This document shows, in pieces, positions 10,576 through 20,161 of a DNA stretch of 64,000 nucleotides. Position 1 is the stretch's first letter. Every line of letters starts with the position of its first letter. The position numbers were made by a program, and so were the translations under genes. A model generated the notes under the pieces. It saw only the letters and a program-made list of their open reading frames with translations, had not been told where the DNA came from and did not search any database. Source of the DNA: Pseudomonadota bacterium (GTDB taxonomy: Bacteria > Desulfobacterota > Binatia > Binatales > Binataceae). The stretch spans positions 186,001 to 250,000 of the forward strand of contig JAJPIF010000002.1 in the NCBI GenBank assembly GCA_021324885.1, written 5' to 3'.

Positions 10576-11880
10576 TCATTCCTGAGTGCGCGGACACCGC
10601 CGCCGGGGTGGGGCGGTACCGCGCGGCCTGACCCATTGCGCGGGGGCCTGCAACGGACGGCGCCGGCGATGCTTCCAGCGGCGTGAGGGCCTGACAGCTC
10701 TTGCTCCATACTTCGCGATCAAACGAAGCGGCCGGTAAAGATAATAAAGAAGATAGAGCGGCGCAGGAAGCTGCAGCGCGCCGTCGGCGTCGCTCGGCAG
10801 CAGCGCAAACGCGGCGGCGCAGCGGATTTTCGGCCACATTCCCGGGGCCAGGCGCAATTGCAGGCCGAACTCCGACGACCTTTCCTGTTCCTCCGGCGTT
10901 ATCGCCAACATCCGCTCAAGCAGGCCGTGTGCGAAGCGCTTTTCACCGATCGATCCGTCGGCGTAAGCCCGCGCCGGTTGTGGTAGTTGCACTTCCAGCA
11001 AACGATTCACGATCCACAGGCCTAACGCCAGCACCCGACTGCCGTCCGCTTTGCGGGCGGCAGCGATGACACGTTCCCAATCCAATGCGCGCAATGGCGC
11101 ACCGGGACGCCCGCTCCGTCCATCATGGAGATGGATCAGCCGCCCGAGGTCGGCGGCCAACCGCAGACTTTGCCACGAATGCCTGGCGGCGTGCCCGCAC
11201 AGAAACATGAGCTGGTCCTCGGGCGATAATGTGATCACCTTGCGGCCTTGAAACATCGCCGGTTCGACCCGTTCCCACACCGATTCGAGATAACGCGCAG
11301 CAGGAAACAGGCTGGGCAGCAACTGCCAATGCAGATCGACGGCCGGATTGATGCCGTCGTGCACCAGCACCAGTTGCGAGCGCCAGTGAAACGCCGCCTT
11401 TTCCTCGCCGGGGGGAAGCTGCGTGTCCAGCCGGTAGCCAGCTGCGATCAGCACGTCCTTGGCCCGCGTGATATCGCCGCGGCGCACCAGCAGGTCGAGG
11501 TCGCAGCTATCGCGCCATGGAATATCGTCGCACAGCATCGCGGCCAGCACCGGACCCTTGAGCGCGACCGCCTGAATTCCCTCCCCCTCCAGGATACCCA
11601 ACACCTTGATCAGGTTTGCGCTGAGCATCAGGTGCCTGGCCGTGTAAAAGCGCAGCACCTGGTCGAGATGCGCTGAAAAATCGCCATCGACCACGTCCGG
11701 ACAGAGGCTCTTGAGCTGCCATCCCATCAGCGGTTCCATGCAATGCGTCCGCGCCAGATCCATCACAGCGGGCCAATCCTGGATGCGACGCGCGCGCTCG
11801 ATTACATCAGCATCACCGCAGGTGCCGGCGAAATGCCGCGTGCATGTCAGCAGGAGGTCAGTTTCAGGGGTTAGGCTCAT
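10576..11880 (-). CDS. Nucleotidyltransferase-fold protein (NTP_transf_5-like)
   Basis: Protein of 434 residues matching the uncharacterised nucleotidyltransferase family common in polysaccharide loci. Key features are VALKGP (residues 106-110), then WRDSCDLDLLV with Asp127 and Asp129 as likely metal ligands, and a DLHWQL motif further on. The C-terminal 40 residues are unusually Arg/Pro-rich. ATG at 11880 was preferred to one at 11910 because the longer version translates a hairpin repeat (11885-11906), whose GGGAGAGG arm sits at ribosome-site distance. It is the last gene of the minus-strand polysaccharide locus. Substrate is unknown. Confidence 0.75.
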   Translation of the reverse strand: MSLTPETDLLLTCTRHFAGTCGDADVIERARRIQDWPAVMDLARTHCMEPLMGWQLKSLCPDVVDGDFSAHLDQVLRFYTARHLMLSANLIKVLGILEGEGIQAVALKGPVLAAMLCDDIPWRDSCDLDLLVRRGDITRAKDVLIAAGYRLDTQLPPGEEKAAFHWRSQLVLVHDGINPAVDLHWQLLPSLFPAARYLESVWERVEPAMFQGRKVITLSPEDQLMFLCGHAARHSWQSLRLAADLGRLIHLHDGRSGRPGAPLRALDWERVIAAARKADGSRVLALGLWIVNRLLEVQLPQPARAYADGSIGEKRFAHGLLERMLAITPEEQERSSEFGLQLRLAPGMWPKIRCAAAFALLPSDADGALQLPAPLYLLYYLYRPLRLIAKYGARAVRPSRRWKHRRRRPLQAPAQWVRPRGTAPPRRRCPRTQE

Positions 11881-11884
11881 GATG

Positions 11885-11906
11885 GCCTCTCCCGTCAGGG
11901 AGAGGC
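11885..11906. repeat. Hairpin repeat overlapping a translation start
   Basis: Perfect inverted repeat GCCTCTCCC-gtca-GGGAGAGGC, followed at 11947-11957 by CCCTCACTCC. It is related to the element at 9402-9434. On the minus strand the GGGAGAGG arm lies five bases before the ATG at 11880, so it could act as, or hide, the ribosome-binding site. There is no T-tract. Confidence 0.55.
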
Positions 11907-11956
11907 TCACAGAGGGCGCGCCGACGGCAGGTCTCTCACTTCTTCACCCTCACTCC

Positions 11957-13747
11957 TCAGGCGGCCAGGCCCTGCGCGATATACCAGGTGCGGAAGCGCC
12001 CATCCAGCCGGGCGGCCAGCGTGCTCCAGTCGCCCGATTCCATGATCCGTCCGTCCTCGATCACGTAGATCAGATCGGCCCAGCGGATAGTGGACAGGCG
12101 ATGCGCGATCAGCACGGTCGTGACTGCGCCGCGCATCTGCGCGATTGCGCCCAGCACGCGCGCCTCGTTTTCCGAATCCAGGCTGTTGGTGGCCTCGTCC
12201 AGCACCAGCAGGCGCGGGCGGCGCAGGATCGCGCGGGCCAGCGCGATGCGCTGGCGCTCGCCCTGCGACAACGTGGCGCCCCGATCGCCCAGCATCGTGT
12301 CGAGACCTTGCGGCAGGCGCGCGACGAACTCCTCCGCCGCCGCCATCCGCAAAGCGCCGCGCAACTCGGCTTCGCTGGCGGCGGGCCGCGCCCACGCCAG
12401 ATTGGCGCGCACCGTGTCATGGAACAGGAAGGTGTCCTGCGCGGCGTAGCCGATCTGCTCGCGCCACGCCAGCGCCCGTTCCGCATCCAGCGCAACCCCG
12501 TCTATGGTGATCCGGCCCGACGCCGGCGCCATCAGGCCCATCAACAGATCGGCGATCGTACTCTTGCCCGCGCCCGACGGCCCCACGATCGCCACGATGC
12601 GGCCGGCCGCAATCGTCAGGTCGATCCCGCGCACGGCCGGCTCCCGTCCCGAGGGATAGGCAAAGGAGACGTTTTCGAAACGGATCGCCGAGCGCAACTC
12701 GATCGGCTTGATGATCGCCCCGCTTGGTTCGGCCGCGGCGCGGCATTGCTGCTCGATTCGGGTGACCGTGCCGAATGACGGCAGGTAGCCGGCGAACCCG
12801 CGCCACGTGCTTTGCAGCATGCGCACGCGCGGCACCACGCGGACGAACAGGATCAGCAGAATCAGTACTTCGGCGGGCGAGGCGCCGAGCCATCTGATCG
12901 CCGCCAGTAGCGTCGCGCCCATCATCAGCGCCGAGCCGGCCTCGAACCAGGCGTCGGCGGAGGATTGCTCGCGGTTGATCCGCACGCTGGCCGCCGCCAT
13001 CTCGCGCGTCAGCGCCGCGAACATCTCGCAGGTGCGGGCCCGCGCGCCGTACATCCTGGCGGTCTTGATACTCTGGAAATGCTCGATCGCGGCGGCGTAC
13101 ACCACACTGGAGATAGCGGAGAAGTCCTCGCCCGCGCGCTGGACCGCGCGGGTGCGGGCGCGCAGCAAAAACCCGAGCACCGCGCACATCGCCAGCATCA
13201 GGGCGGTCGCGGCGGGGAACAGGACCAGGCTGGCGCCTATATAAAGGAGGGCGACGGCGGCGCCCGCCAGCGCGTAAAGTCCCTGGTGGGCCGCGACCGC
13301 CGCGCGGTCCACCTCGTTGGTCAGCGCGTGGACGAAGCCGGAGGAGCGGCTTTTACAAATGAATACCCAGTCGGCGCCGCTGACCGCCTCGAACAGCCGC
13401 CGGCGCAGCCGTTGCGCGAAATTCTCATACAGCGCCGTGATCGCGACGGTCTGCGCGCGCGCCAGCAGCGCGCGCAGACACACGATCGCGACGAACAGCG
13501 CCAGCATCAGCGCCAGCGTCGGCCGCAGCCCAATCCCATCCAAGCCGCCCCGTACGATCGCCGCGAAGCGTCCGGCCGCGCTGTGCGCCCCGATCCTGAC
13601 GCCGGCAATCTGCAGCGTCGGGATCATCAGCGCCAGTCCCAATCCCTCGGTCAGCGACGCCGCCACCATCAGCGCAAGCGTCCAGCCCAGCCGCCAGCGG
13701 CCAACCCCGCCCAGCGCCTTGACGTAGGTGCGTATCAGTTCGAACAT
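11957..13747 (-). CDS. ABC exporter, fused membrane and ATPase domains (MsbA-like)
   Basis: Half-transporter of 596 residues, expected to act as a homodimer in the inner membrane. Residues 1-310 contain about six hydrophobic helices. The ATPase domain carries Walker A GPSGAGKST, the signature LSQGERQRIALARA, Walker B LLVLDEATNSLD and an H-loop in LIAHRLS. Family members export lipids, lipid-linked oligosaccharides or peptides. Within this locus, flipping of a lipid-linked saccharide is plausible but inferred. It is unlike the separate Wzm/Wzt pair at 23200-25495. Confidence 0.9.
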   Translation of the reverse strand: MFELIRTYVKALGGVGRWRLGWTLALMVAASLTEGLGLALMIPTLQIAGVRIGAHSAAGRFAAIVRGGLDGIGLRPTLALMLALFVAIVCLRALLARAQTVAITALYENFAQRLRRRLFEAVSGADWVFICKSRSSGFVHALTNEVDRAAVAAHQGLYALAGAAVALLYIGASLVLFPAATALMLAMCAVLGFLLRARTRAVQRAGEDFSAISSVVYAAAIEHFQSIKTARMYGARARTCEMFAALTREMAAASVRINREQSSADAWFEAGSALMMGATLLAAIRWLGASPAEVLILLILFVRVVPRVRMLQSTWRGFAGYLPSFGTVTRIEQQCRAAAEPSGAIIKPIELRSAIRFENVSFAYPSGREPAVRGIDLTIAAGRIVAIVGPSGAGKSTIADLLMGLMAPASGRITIDGVALDAERALAWREQIGYAAQDTFLFHDTVRANLAWARPAASEAELRGALRMAAAEEFVARLPQGLDTMLGDRGATLSQGERQRIALARAILRRPRLLVLDEATNSLDSENEARVLGAIAQMRGAVTTVLIAHRLSTIRWADLIYVIEDGRIMESGDWSTLAARLDGRFRTWYIAQGLAA

Positions 13748-13768
13748 GATCGAAGGGATGGGTGGAAC

Positions 13769-14944
13769 TCAGGTTGCCGCCGTAGCCAGGTCCACGTCTG
13801 GCGTAAGCTTCACGTTGCCGGGATGGAGAATCGGCCGATCGGTGACCCGCCGGTAAACATCGATGGTGCGATTGACCATGCGCTGCACCGTGAACTCGGT
13901 GCGTACGCGATTAAGCGCCGCGGCGCCATAGCGCTGGCGCAGTTCAGGATTGTCCAGCAGACGGTTGAGCGCATCCGCCAGTTGCGCCGAATCGCGCGGC
14001 GCCACGGTCAGCCCGGTGACGCCGTCAGGCGACACGAACGGCACCCCCGATTCCAGGCGCGTATTGACCACCGGCTTGCCGCACGCCATCGCCTCCAGTT
14101 GCACGATACCGAACCCCTCGCTGCGCGCGATCGACGGCAGCGCGAAAACGTCGCAGGCATGGTAATAGGGAGTAACGTCTTCAACGTGTCCCATGAAGTG
14201 GATTCGCCGGCCGATAAGCGAAGCGGCCCGGGCCTCCAATCCGCGCCGCAGCGGCCCGTCTCCCACGATCAGCAGGTTGGCGTCGACCCAGTCCATCGCG
14301 CGAATCAGGTAATCGATCCCTTTATAGTAGACCAGGCGGCCGGCGCTCAGAACGATCCGCGGACCGAACCGATTGCGGATTTGCCGGACCGCGTTGGCGT
14401 CGCGACAGCGGAGATCCTCGACCGCGATACCGAACGGGACCGCCTGGCAGCGCGCGCGGTTGCGCGAGAGCACGGTTGAGCTTTCGATGTAGTTGCCGGA
14501 GCTGGCGATGATCGTGTCGCAGCGGCGCAGAAATCTGCGCTGGAACAATTCGAAAGCCGGGCTCAGCGCTTTCTGGCGCACCACGTCGCTGTGCCACGTC
14601 GCCACCAGCGTTCCGCGATGGCCGCTGAACAGATAGGACATAATCGCCCACGGGTTGGGCAGATGCACATGCACCAGGTCCGCGCGGCACTCGCGGATAC
14701 CGCGCGCCATCCCTGGACAAATCGGCGTCGAGTACAGGTTGATCGGGGTGCCCAGACGGGTCAGGTTGACGCCTTCAAGCGACGCTTTTTGCGTTTGCGG
14801 ACCGTCATTGGCCACCATCACTTCCAGATCGACGGAATCCTTAAGCTGGGCGCACAAGCTTCGCAGATGGGTTTCCATCCCGCCCACATGAGGCCAATAA
14901 AACTTACCGACCTGCAGGACACGGAGCTTCTTGTCGCTTGCCAT
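13769..14944 (-). CDS. Glycosyltransferase family 4
   Basis: Retaining GT-B glycosyltransferase of 391 residues. It starts VLQVGKFYWPHVGGMETHL, the donor-binding Gly loop of the N-terminal Rossmann domain. The C-terminal domain has LSAGRLVYYKGIDYLI, HFMGHVEDV and the E-x7-E motif in SEGFGIVQLEAMACGKPVV. It is a cytosolic enzyme adding one sugar to a growing repeat unit; donor and acceptor cannot be read from sequence. GGAAG lies before the ATG. It begins 127 bases after the next gene upstream ends, a gap with two AAGTAAAT copies and room for an internal promoter. Confidence 0.9.
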   Translation of the reverse strand: MASDKKLRVLQVGKFYWPHVGGMETHLRSLCAQLKDSVDLEVMVANDGPQTQKASLEGVNLTRLGTPINLYSTPICPGMARGIRECRADLVHVHLPNPWAIMSYLFSGHRGTLVATWHSDVVRQKALSPAFELFQRRFLRRCDTIIASSGNYIESSTVLSRNRARCQAVPFGIAVEDLRCRDANAVRQIRNRFGPRIVLSAGRLVYYKGIDYLIRAMDWVDANLLIVGDGPLRRGLEARAASLIGRRIHFMGHVEDVTPYYHACDVFALPSIARSEGFGIVQLEAMACGKPVVNTRLESGVPFVSPDGVTGLTVAPRDSAQLADALNRLLDNPELRQRYGAAALNRVRTEFTVQRMVNRTIDVYRRVTDRPILHPGNVKLTPDVDLATAAT

Positions 14945-15071
14945 AAAGAGATCTTCCAGTTCTCAGAGACGCTCTAGGTTACTCGCAGTAAGTAAATCCA
15001 TCGATAAGTAAATAACATTGCCAATCGTTGATGCGCATAAGCTGTGATGCGCCCGCAGCGACTGAATCAGT

Positions 15072-16220
15072 TCAGCAAATTGACTGGTAGAGCTGGACCA
15101 CACGTTGCGCATGGTCTTTCCAGGTGAACCGCGCCGCCCATCTGATCCCGGCCTCCACTCGCTCCCGCCGTTGCCGCGCATTTTCCCGCCGCTCTTGTGC
15201 CAAAGTCAGGATCGCTTCGGTCCACTGCTGTACGTCCGCAACGGAACAAAAAGTGGCCGCCGGCCCTCCGATTTCACGCAAAGCTGCGATGTCGCTCAGC
15301 ACCACCGGAGTGCCGCAGGCCTGGGCTTCGAGCGCGGGAAACCCGAAGCCTTCGTATTGCGAAGGAAGCACGGCAATGGCGGCGTGGCGGTAAATCGCGG
15401 CGAGCACCTCGCGCGGCACGAAGGGCGTTTCAACGATGGAATCGGCGGGCAGATCGAGTTCGCGCATCAGTTGCCGTTGTGACGGCGTCAGCGCGCCGCC
15501 TACTCTGATCAATCGCGCCCCCGCCATCTCGCGCCGCAGCGCTGCAAACAGCCGCAGCAGCACGTCGATGCGCTTGCGCGGAATCGTGGAGCCGACGTTC
15601 ACAATCTCAAACCGATCGCGCTTTGGCGCTCCAAGCAGCCGCCGCGCCGCCGCGTCGGCACAAGGATCAGTCCGGTGCGTGAATACTTCTGCCACGCCAT
15701 TCGGATTCACGCTGAGCCGCTCATCCGGCGCCAACCGATACCGCACAAGATCGTCGCGCGTCGCCGCGCTGTCACATGATACCGCCGCCGCACCACGCAG
15801 CCCGTCAATTATCCTGCGCGCCATTTTCGCCATCAGCCATGAACCGCGATCGCAATTGGCCTCAAGCGCCGCGCGAAACGCGTCGATGTCGTGACAGGTA
15901 ACGACACACCGCTTACCGCCAGCAACCGAAACGAGATGCGCATAGGTGTGATCGACGACATGAAACAGATCGAATTCACCGATGCGTTGGCGCAGATAGC
16001 GGGGGTAATCCAAAAACCGGTTGAGCAACCGATCGGCATTGAACAGATGCTTGGCGCTGGTTGGGCCGAAACGCGTAAAGCGGCGGACAAATCGGGGCCG
16101 AATCCGGCTGGGGATGAGGCCGTCGCGCTGTGCGGCCAGCTCCTTGAAAAGCATGTCCGAGGCAAGGTCCATGCTCGGCCAACTCTCTTCAAGGTAATCG
16201 GACACTAACCCGACCCGCAT
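15072..16220 (-). CDS. Glycosyltransferase family 4
   Basis: GT-B transferase of 382 residues. The N-terminus (MRVGLVSDYLEESWPSMDL) lacks the usual GGxE loop, but FDLFHVVDHTYAHLV and VVTCHDIDAFR fit the family. The C-terminal domain is typical: IVNVGSTIPRKRIDVLL, and E-x7-E in YEGFGFPALEAQACGTPVV. It resembles mannosyltransferase-like members, but donor specificity is not assignable. It ends 55 bases after the start region of the next upstream gene ends. Confidence 0.88.
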   Translation of the reverse strand: MRVGLVSDYLEESWPSMDLASDMLFKELAAQRDGLIPSRIRPRFVRRFTRFGPTSAKHLFNADRLLNRFLDYPRYLRQRIGEFDLFHVVDHTYAHLVSVAGGKRCVVTCHDIDAFRAALEANCDRGSWLMAKMARRIIDGLRGAAAVSCDSAATRDDLVRYRLAPDERLSVNPNGVAEVFTHRTDPCADAAARRLLGAPKRDRFEIVNVGSTIPRKRIDVLLRLFAALRREMAGARLIRVGGALTPSQRQLMRELDLPADSIVETPFVPREVLAAIYRHAAIAVLPSQYEGFGFPALEAQACGTPVVLSDIAALREIGGPAATFCSVADVQQWTEAILTLAQERRENARQRRERVEAGIRWAARFTWKDHAQRVVQLYQSIC

Positions 16221-16275
16221 CAGTTGGTTACGCCGAACACCGCCGAGAGCCTCTCCTGAAGCCCGTCGAAAAAAG

Positions 16276-17520
16276 TCAACGTGTTGCGATTTCCTGCGCC
16301 TGCATGGTTTGTTTGGAAGAAACTCCGGACACGTCCTCCAAAACCCGCCGAAGATCTGCGAATGCTTTTTCGCGGCTCCACTCGCGAATAACGTACTCGC
16401 GCCCCTTTAACGCTTGAGCTGCGGCATCCTCGCGATTGGAGGCAACCCATAGAATCTCCTCGGCCATGGCTTTAGCGTCCTGCCGCGGCACCAAACGAGC
16501 GTAGCCCTTCAGAATTATCGCCATTCCTCCGACCGCCGTAGCGACAACGGGAACTCCGCAAGCCAGCGCCTCCAGGGGAGATAGTCCTGCGCCTTCGGCC
16601 AGGGAAGCCTGCGCAAGCATGTCGCAAGCGTTGTAGTACCGATGAACTTCGCTCATCGGATGGAGCGCAGGCCGGCCCAGCACCCATTGCTTGCTTTGCG
16701 CAAGCCCCATGTGCCTCGCCAGCTCCAGAAAGTCTCGATAACCGCCGCCGATGTTCAGCACTATCGCGTCCAAGCCTTTTGACCGCGCGATCGAAACCGC
16801 GCGCAACACCGTTTCGGGATCTTTTTCGTGACTTATCCGGCTCGATAGGAGCACGATAAAATTCTCCCGCGGCAGCTCGAGCCGCTCGCGTAGCGCAGTT
16901 CGCAAGTGCGTGTCGATCGGACGAAATAAACTGGTATCTACACCATAATAGAGCCCCACCTTAACCCGGGTTGAATATGTTGACGCCACCTTCTGGAGAT
17001 AAGGACCCATTGCCACAGAGCAACTGGCAAGCCGTCCGTTCACCGCCATCATGCATCGGATGGCAAATTCGCCAACCGCTCCCGTTAGCACACCGATGCG
17101 GCTTCTCTCGCGCCGGCACCCGAAATATTCCGCCGGTGATATACACATGTAGGTAATCACCGGTACTCCACGCAGTTTGCCAACAAGATTCGCGTTCAAC
17201 GCTCCGCGCAGGACCTCCTGCGCAAGAATTACGTCAAATTGCCTGGCGTGCTTCCAAAGGTAAGCAAGCGAGCGGCCCTGAAACTCAAACCGCCCACCAC
17301 GGATCTCAGCCACTGAAATCCGGGCGCCGCTCAGCGCGACGCGCTCTTTCAGTCCGCTCTCGGCGTATTGTCTGGCTGGCACAGCTAAAGTCAGCGAACA
17401 CACCTCACTTAATCCAGTAACAAATCGGATGTCGGTAAACCCCTCAACGAAGAAGAGGACGCGCAGTCTGCCATCCTCGGGCACAGAAAAAGCGCCAGCA
17501 ACTTGTCTTGCGCTGCGCAT
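16276..17520 (-). CDS. Glycosyltransferase family 4
   Basis: GT-B transferase of 414 residues. It opens with about 17 non-conserved residues, then LRVLFFVEGFTDIRF. The C-terminal domain has VLLSSRISHEKDPETVLRA and the E-x7-E motif in AEGAGLSPLEALACGVPVV. The middle contains VPVITYMCISPAEYFGC, an acceptor-side region with two Cys. The ATG at 17520 has no obvious ribosome site; a later start near the LRVLFF strand is possible. A 219-base gap separates it from the next gene upstream, with no gene in it. Confidence 0.88.
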   Translation of the reverse strand: MRSARQVAGAFSVPEDGRLRVLFFVEGFTDIRFVTGLSEVCSLTLAVPARQYAESGLKERVALSGARISVAEIRGGRFEFQGRSLAYLWKHARQFDVILAQEVLRGALNANLVGKLRGVPVITYMCISPAEYFGCRRERSRIGVLTGAVGEFAIRCMMAVNGRLASCSVAMGPYLQKVASTYSTRVKVGLYYGVDTSLFRPIDTHLRTALRERLELPRENFIVLLSSRISHEKDPETVLRAVSIARSKGLDAIVLNIGGGYRDFLELARHMGLAQSKQWVLGRPALHPMSEVHRYYNACDMLAQASLAEGAGLSPLEALACGVPVVATAVGGMAIILKGYARLVPRQDAKAMAEEILWVASNREDAAAQALKGREYVIREWSREKAFADLRRVLEDVSGVSSKQTMQAQEIATR

Positions 17521-17739
17521 TAGTGATTGCGTCGCAGAGCTAGAAAAACCGCTGATCGGGCAAAGATCCCAATTTAGAGGGCTCGAAAATGTCTTGATTC
17601 TGTCGCGCTACGAGCAGGGCATGCCTGATATGTTTTGACACGCGCTCCAATTCGTTTGACTCTTAGCCCTGTCCGGACACGCGAGGGCAGAACCCAGTCT
17701 GGCTAAAGCTTTCGACCTGCTCATGGCCGACATCCCATG

Positions 17740-19035
17740 TCACTCTGGAACACTGTGGTTCCAAGCCGGCAACACACTGTCAGGAACTCCTGATTCAGGG
17801 CTACATGCGCCGACTCTTGAAGCAGGCAACGCACCAGATACCTTGTCGAACAATTCGACAACCTGGCTTATATGGTTCGCGATATTGAATCGCTGTGCCA
17901 GCTCCAGCCCTCCTTGTCGAAGCCGGTCATGCACTTCGAACCGCAAACACTCGATCAGCACCTGCGCCAGCCCATGAGCAGTCGGAGGATCGCCAGGAGC
18001 CAGGCGGCCATTGACGCCATCAAATAGCCAATCCGAAATTCCGCCCACATTGAAAGCCACAGCAGGGATGCCGCGGACCGCGGCTTCCGGGCCCACCAGT
18101 CCGAATGGCTCAGGCCATAGGCTTGGCATTACCAGCAGATCCGAACTGCACACGATTTGGTTTAGCTTTGCGCCTTCCTGCCATCCGGTAAATTCGATTT
18201 TCAAGGCTGGCTCGTTGGCCGTGATCCGCGCCGCTTTCGCTGCCCACCTGCTTCGCTCTCTCCCATCCCCCACAAAGGTCATCTGGATTGGCCGTTTGAT
18301 TGTGCCGCACACCATCGGCAAAGCGTCGAGTAACACCAGCCCACCCTTCAAAGCTTCCATCCGTCCCACGAATAGAAGTTTGAATGGCAAACCCTGCTCG
18401 CGATTCGGCTCATGAACATGGCATTCCATTGAAGGTTCTATGGGCAGAGGAATGACCGTGACGGTCTCGGAAGCGAATCCGTGCCTGAGGTACTCTTCCC
18501 GCATATACTCCGAGGCTGTCGCAATCGCGCAGTATGAACGTAGCATTGAAAGCCGCCGCGACTGGAGGCGGAAGTCGTTGAGCATCGTTATCGGATTAAG
18601 ACCGCCGCAACGGCGGGGATAAAAATGCATAAGACATTGCCATCCGAACTGCCGACTGCACGGCCGCACAGCCGGAAATTTGAAAGTCTTCGCACCGCTG
18701 ATGCAGGTGCCGCGGTAGCTATGGGCGAAGAACACACCGGGCGCAATGCCAAGCGTTGCAGCCTCCAATGCCGGATCCATGAGGCCGTGCGCATAGATAA
18801 TATCCGGCCGCCAGTTGCGCAAAGCACTAATCGCAGCCTGATTGCCGATCTCCGAGGCGCACCACAGCGGGGTCTCAGCCGGCACCCTGATAGCTTGTCG
18901 CGATACCGGACTATCCAGTTCACAGAAAAAAGCCGTTTCATGCCCGGCGCTATGAAGACCGCCGATGACCCGGTCCAGGTAGGCCTCCACACCGCCGGCC
19001 CTACGGCTGGACCAGTTTACTATCGCAATACGCAT
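17740..19035 (-). CDS. Glycosyltransferase family 4
   Basis: GT-B transferase of 431 residues. The start MRIAIVNWSSRRAGGVEAYLD contains the classical AGGVE donor loop. The C-terminal domain has LLFVGRMEALKGGLVLLDAL, IEFTGWQEGAKL and E-x7-E in PEPFGLVGPEAAVRGIPAVA. A Cys-rich middle segment (RPCSRQFGWQCLMHFYPRRCGG) is unusual for the family. It overlaps the end of the upstream glycosyltransferase by 35 bases, implying co-translation. Confidence 0.88.
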   Translation of the reverse strand: MRIAIVNWSSRRAGGVEAYLDRVIGGLHSAGHETAFFCELDSPVSRQAIRVPAETPLWCASEIGNQAAISALRNWRPDIIYAHGLMDPALEAATLGIAPGVFFAHSYRGTCISGAKTFKFPAVRPCSRQFGWQCLMHFYPRRCGGLNPITMLNDFRLQSRRLSMLRSYCAIATASEYMREEYLRHGFASETVTVIPLPIEPSMECHVHEPNREQGLPFKLLFVGRMEALKGGLVLLDALPMVCGTIKRPIQMTFVGDGRERSRWAAKAARITANEPALKIEFTGWQEGAKLNQIVCSSDLLVMPSLWPEPFGLVGPEAAVRGIPAVAFNVGGISDWLFDGVNGRLAPGDPPTAHGLAQVLIECLRFEVHDRLRQGGLELAQRFNIANHISQVVELFDKVSGALPASRVGACSPESGVPDSVLPAWNHSVPE

Positions 19036-20161
19036 CCGTAGTCCTTAATGCATTGATAGTGTGGCGGACGTCGAATCGATCGCGGTACAGGGCCGCGGCG
19101 CTCCGTCCCAGCCGTTCGCGTTCTGATGAGTTGCTCAGCAGCCTACAGGCAAGCGGCACCAGCGCCGCGGCATTCTCCGCCGGGACGGTTGCCACAGCCC
19201 CGCTTTCGATCCACAGAGATTCCGTCAGATGCCCGCGGGTGGTCAACATCGCGCGCCCATGCGCCAGCGCCGCCATCGCGCTGGTGCGCCGCGCACTGAT
19301 CCCGTCGGGGTACGGCTGAATCATCAGGTCGCAGGCTCCGAGATGGCGTGACAGGTCCTCGGCCGACAATTCTTCGGTTGCATGAAGCTTAGTTGCCAGT
19401 CCTGGATACCGGTGCACCAGTTCCCCGCGAAAAGAAACACTGCCCCTGCCCAATAGAATCAGACTGTGTCCTTCCGCCGTTAACAGTTGCGGGAGGAAGG
19501 CTTCCAGATAAGCGCAAATCTTCGGACCATAGGTGCCGAAATGCCCGACCAGCCGGGCACCCGCCCCGTACTTCGCTTTGATCGCTGCAATGGCCGAAAA
19601 GTCGTTTACCACCGGCACGTTGCTGGGCACAGGCAGCCAGTCAATCCTCTTTCTTCCTCCACCCAACGCGCGCAGCATCGCCTCCCAGGCGAGAGAAGAG
19701 ACGAAAACTCGCTGAGCGGAACGGACCACCAGCATCGCCATAAGTGAGGTAATTTCGCCCAGCAGATTATGTCTGATTGGCTGGACAGTTCGTCTCTGAA
19801 ATGCCACTTCGTGGAACATCACGGTGATGTTCAAGCGCCGGCGCGCGTACAGCCAGTAGCAAAATGGCAGGTTCATAGCGTTGAGCCCAAACCCATGAGG
19901 AACGTACTGCACCAGCACACGCTGGTGATCGGCGCCCTCGATGGCTCGATCCAATATCGTCAGCGCCCGCGGCCCGAAATGACCCGGCAGACGATGAATG
20001 CGGATGTTCGGCTCCGGCTCCTCGCATTGGTCCCATTCCGGCGCCCAGACTTCAACCTCGTCGCCGGCGTTGACCAGCGCCCGCGCAACCAGACGGGTAT
20101 AGTCGCTCACTCCTCCGGGCTGCGGAGGATACTCGCCGGTGATGATTTGCCAGTGGTGCAT
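19001..20161 (-). CDS. Glycosyltransferase, GT4-like with altered active-site motif
   Basis: GT-B fold protein of 386 residues. The start at 20161 begins MHHWQIITGEYPPQPGGVSDYT, the usual first strand and Gly loop; the frame extends further upstream but only into the neighbouring methyltransferase gene. The C-terminal domain has RLVGHFGTYG and a final LLSNSSERERLGRSA helix. The E-x7-E position reads YPDGISARRTSAMAALAHG, so both conserved glutamates are missing (Asp then Ser). It could be a divergent transferase or an inactive partner. It overlaps the upstream gene by 55 bases and the downstream gene by 35. Confidence 0.8.
   Translation of the reverse strand: MHHWQIITGEYPPQPGGVSDYTRLVARALVNAGDEVEVWAPEWDQCEEPEPNIRIHRLPGHFGPRALTILDRAIEGADHQRVLVQYVPHGFGLNAMNLPFCYWLYARRRLNITVMFHEVAFQRRTVQPIRHNLLGEITSLMAMLVVRSAQRVFVSSLAWEAMLRALGGGRKRIDWLPVPSNVPVVNDFSAIAAIKAKYGAGARLVGHFGTYGPKICAYLEAFLPQLLTAEGHSLILLGRGSVSFRGELVHRYPGLATKLHATEELSAEDLSRHLGACDLMIQPYPDGISARRTSAMAALAHGRAMLTTRGHLTESLWIESGAVATVPAENAAALVPLACRLLSNSSERERLGRSAAALYRDRFDVRHTINALRTTDAYCDSKLVQP

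Noticed and set aside
12965-14479. Long plus-strand open frame antisense to the ABC exporter and a glycosyltransferase
   Set aside because: Composition is His/Gln/Arg/Asp-rich with no family motif; both strands there are open because of GC-rich codon structure, and the minus-strand genes have clear motifs.
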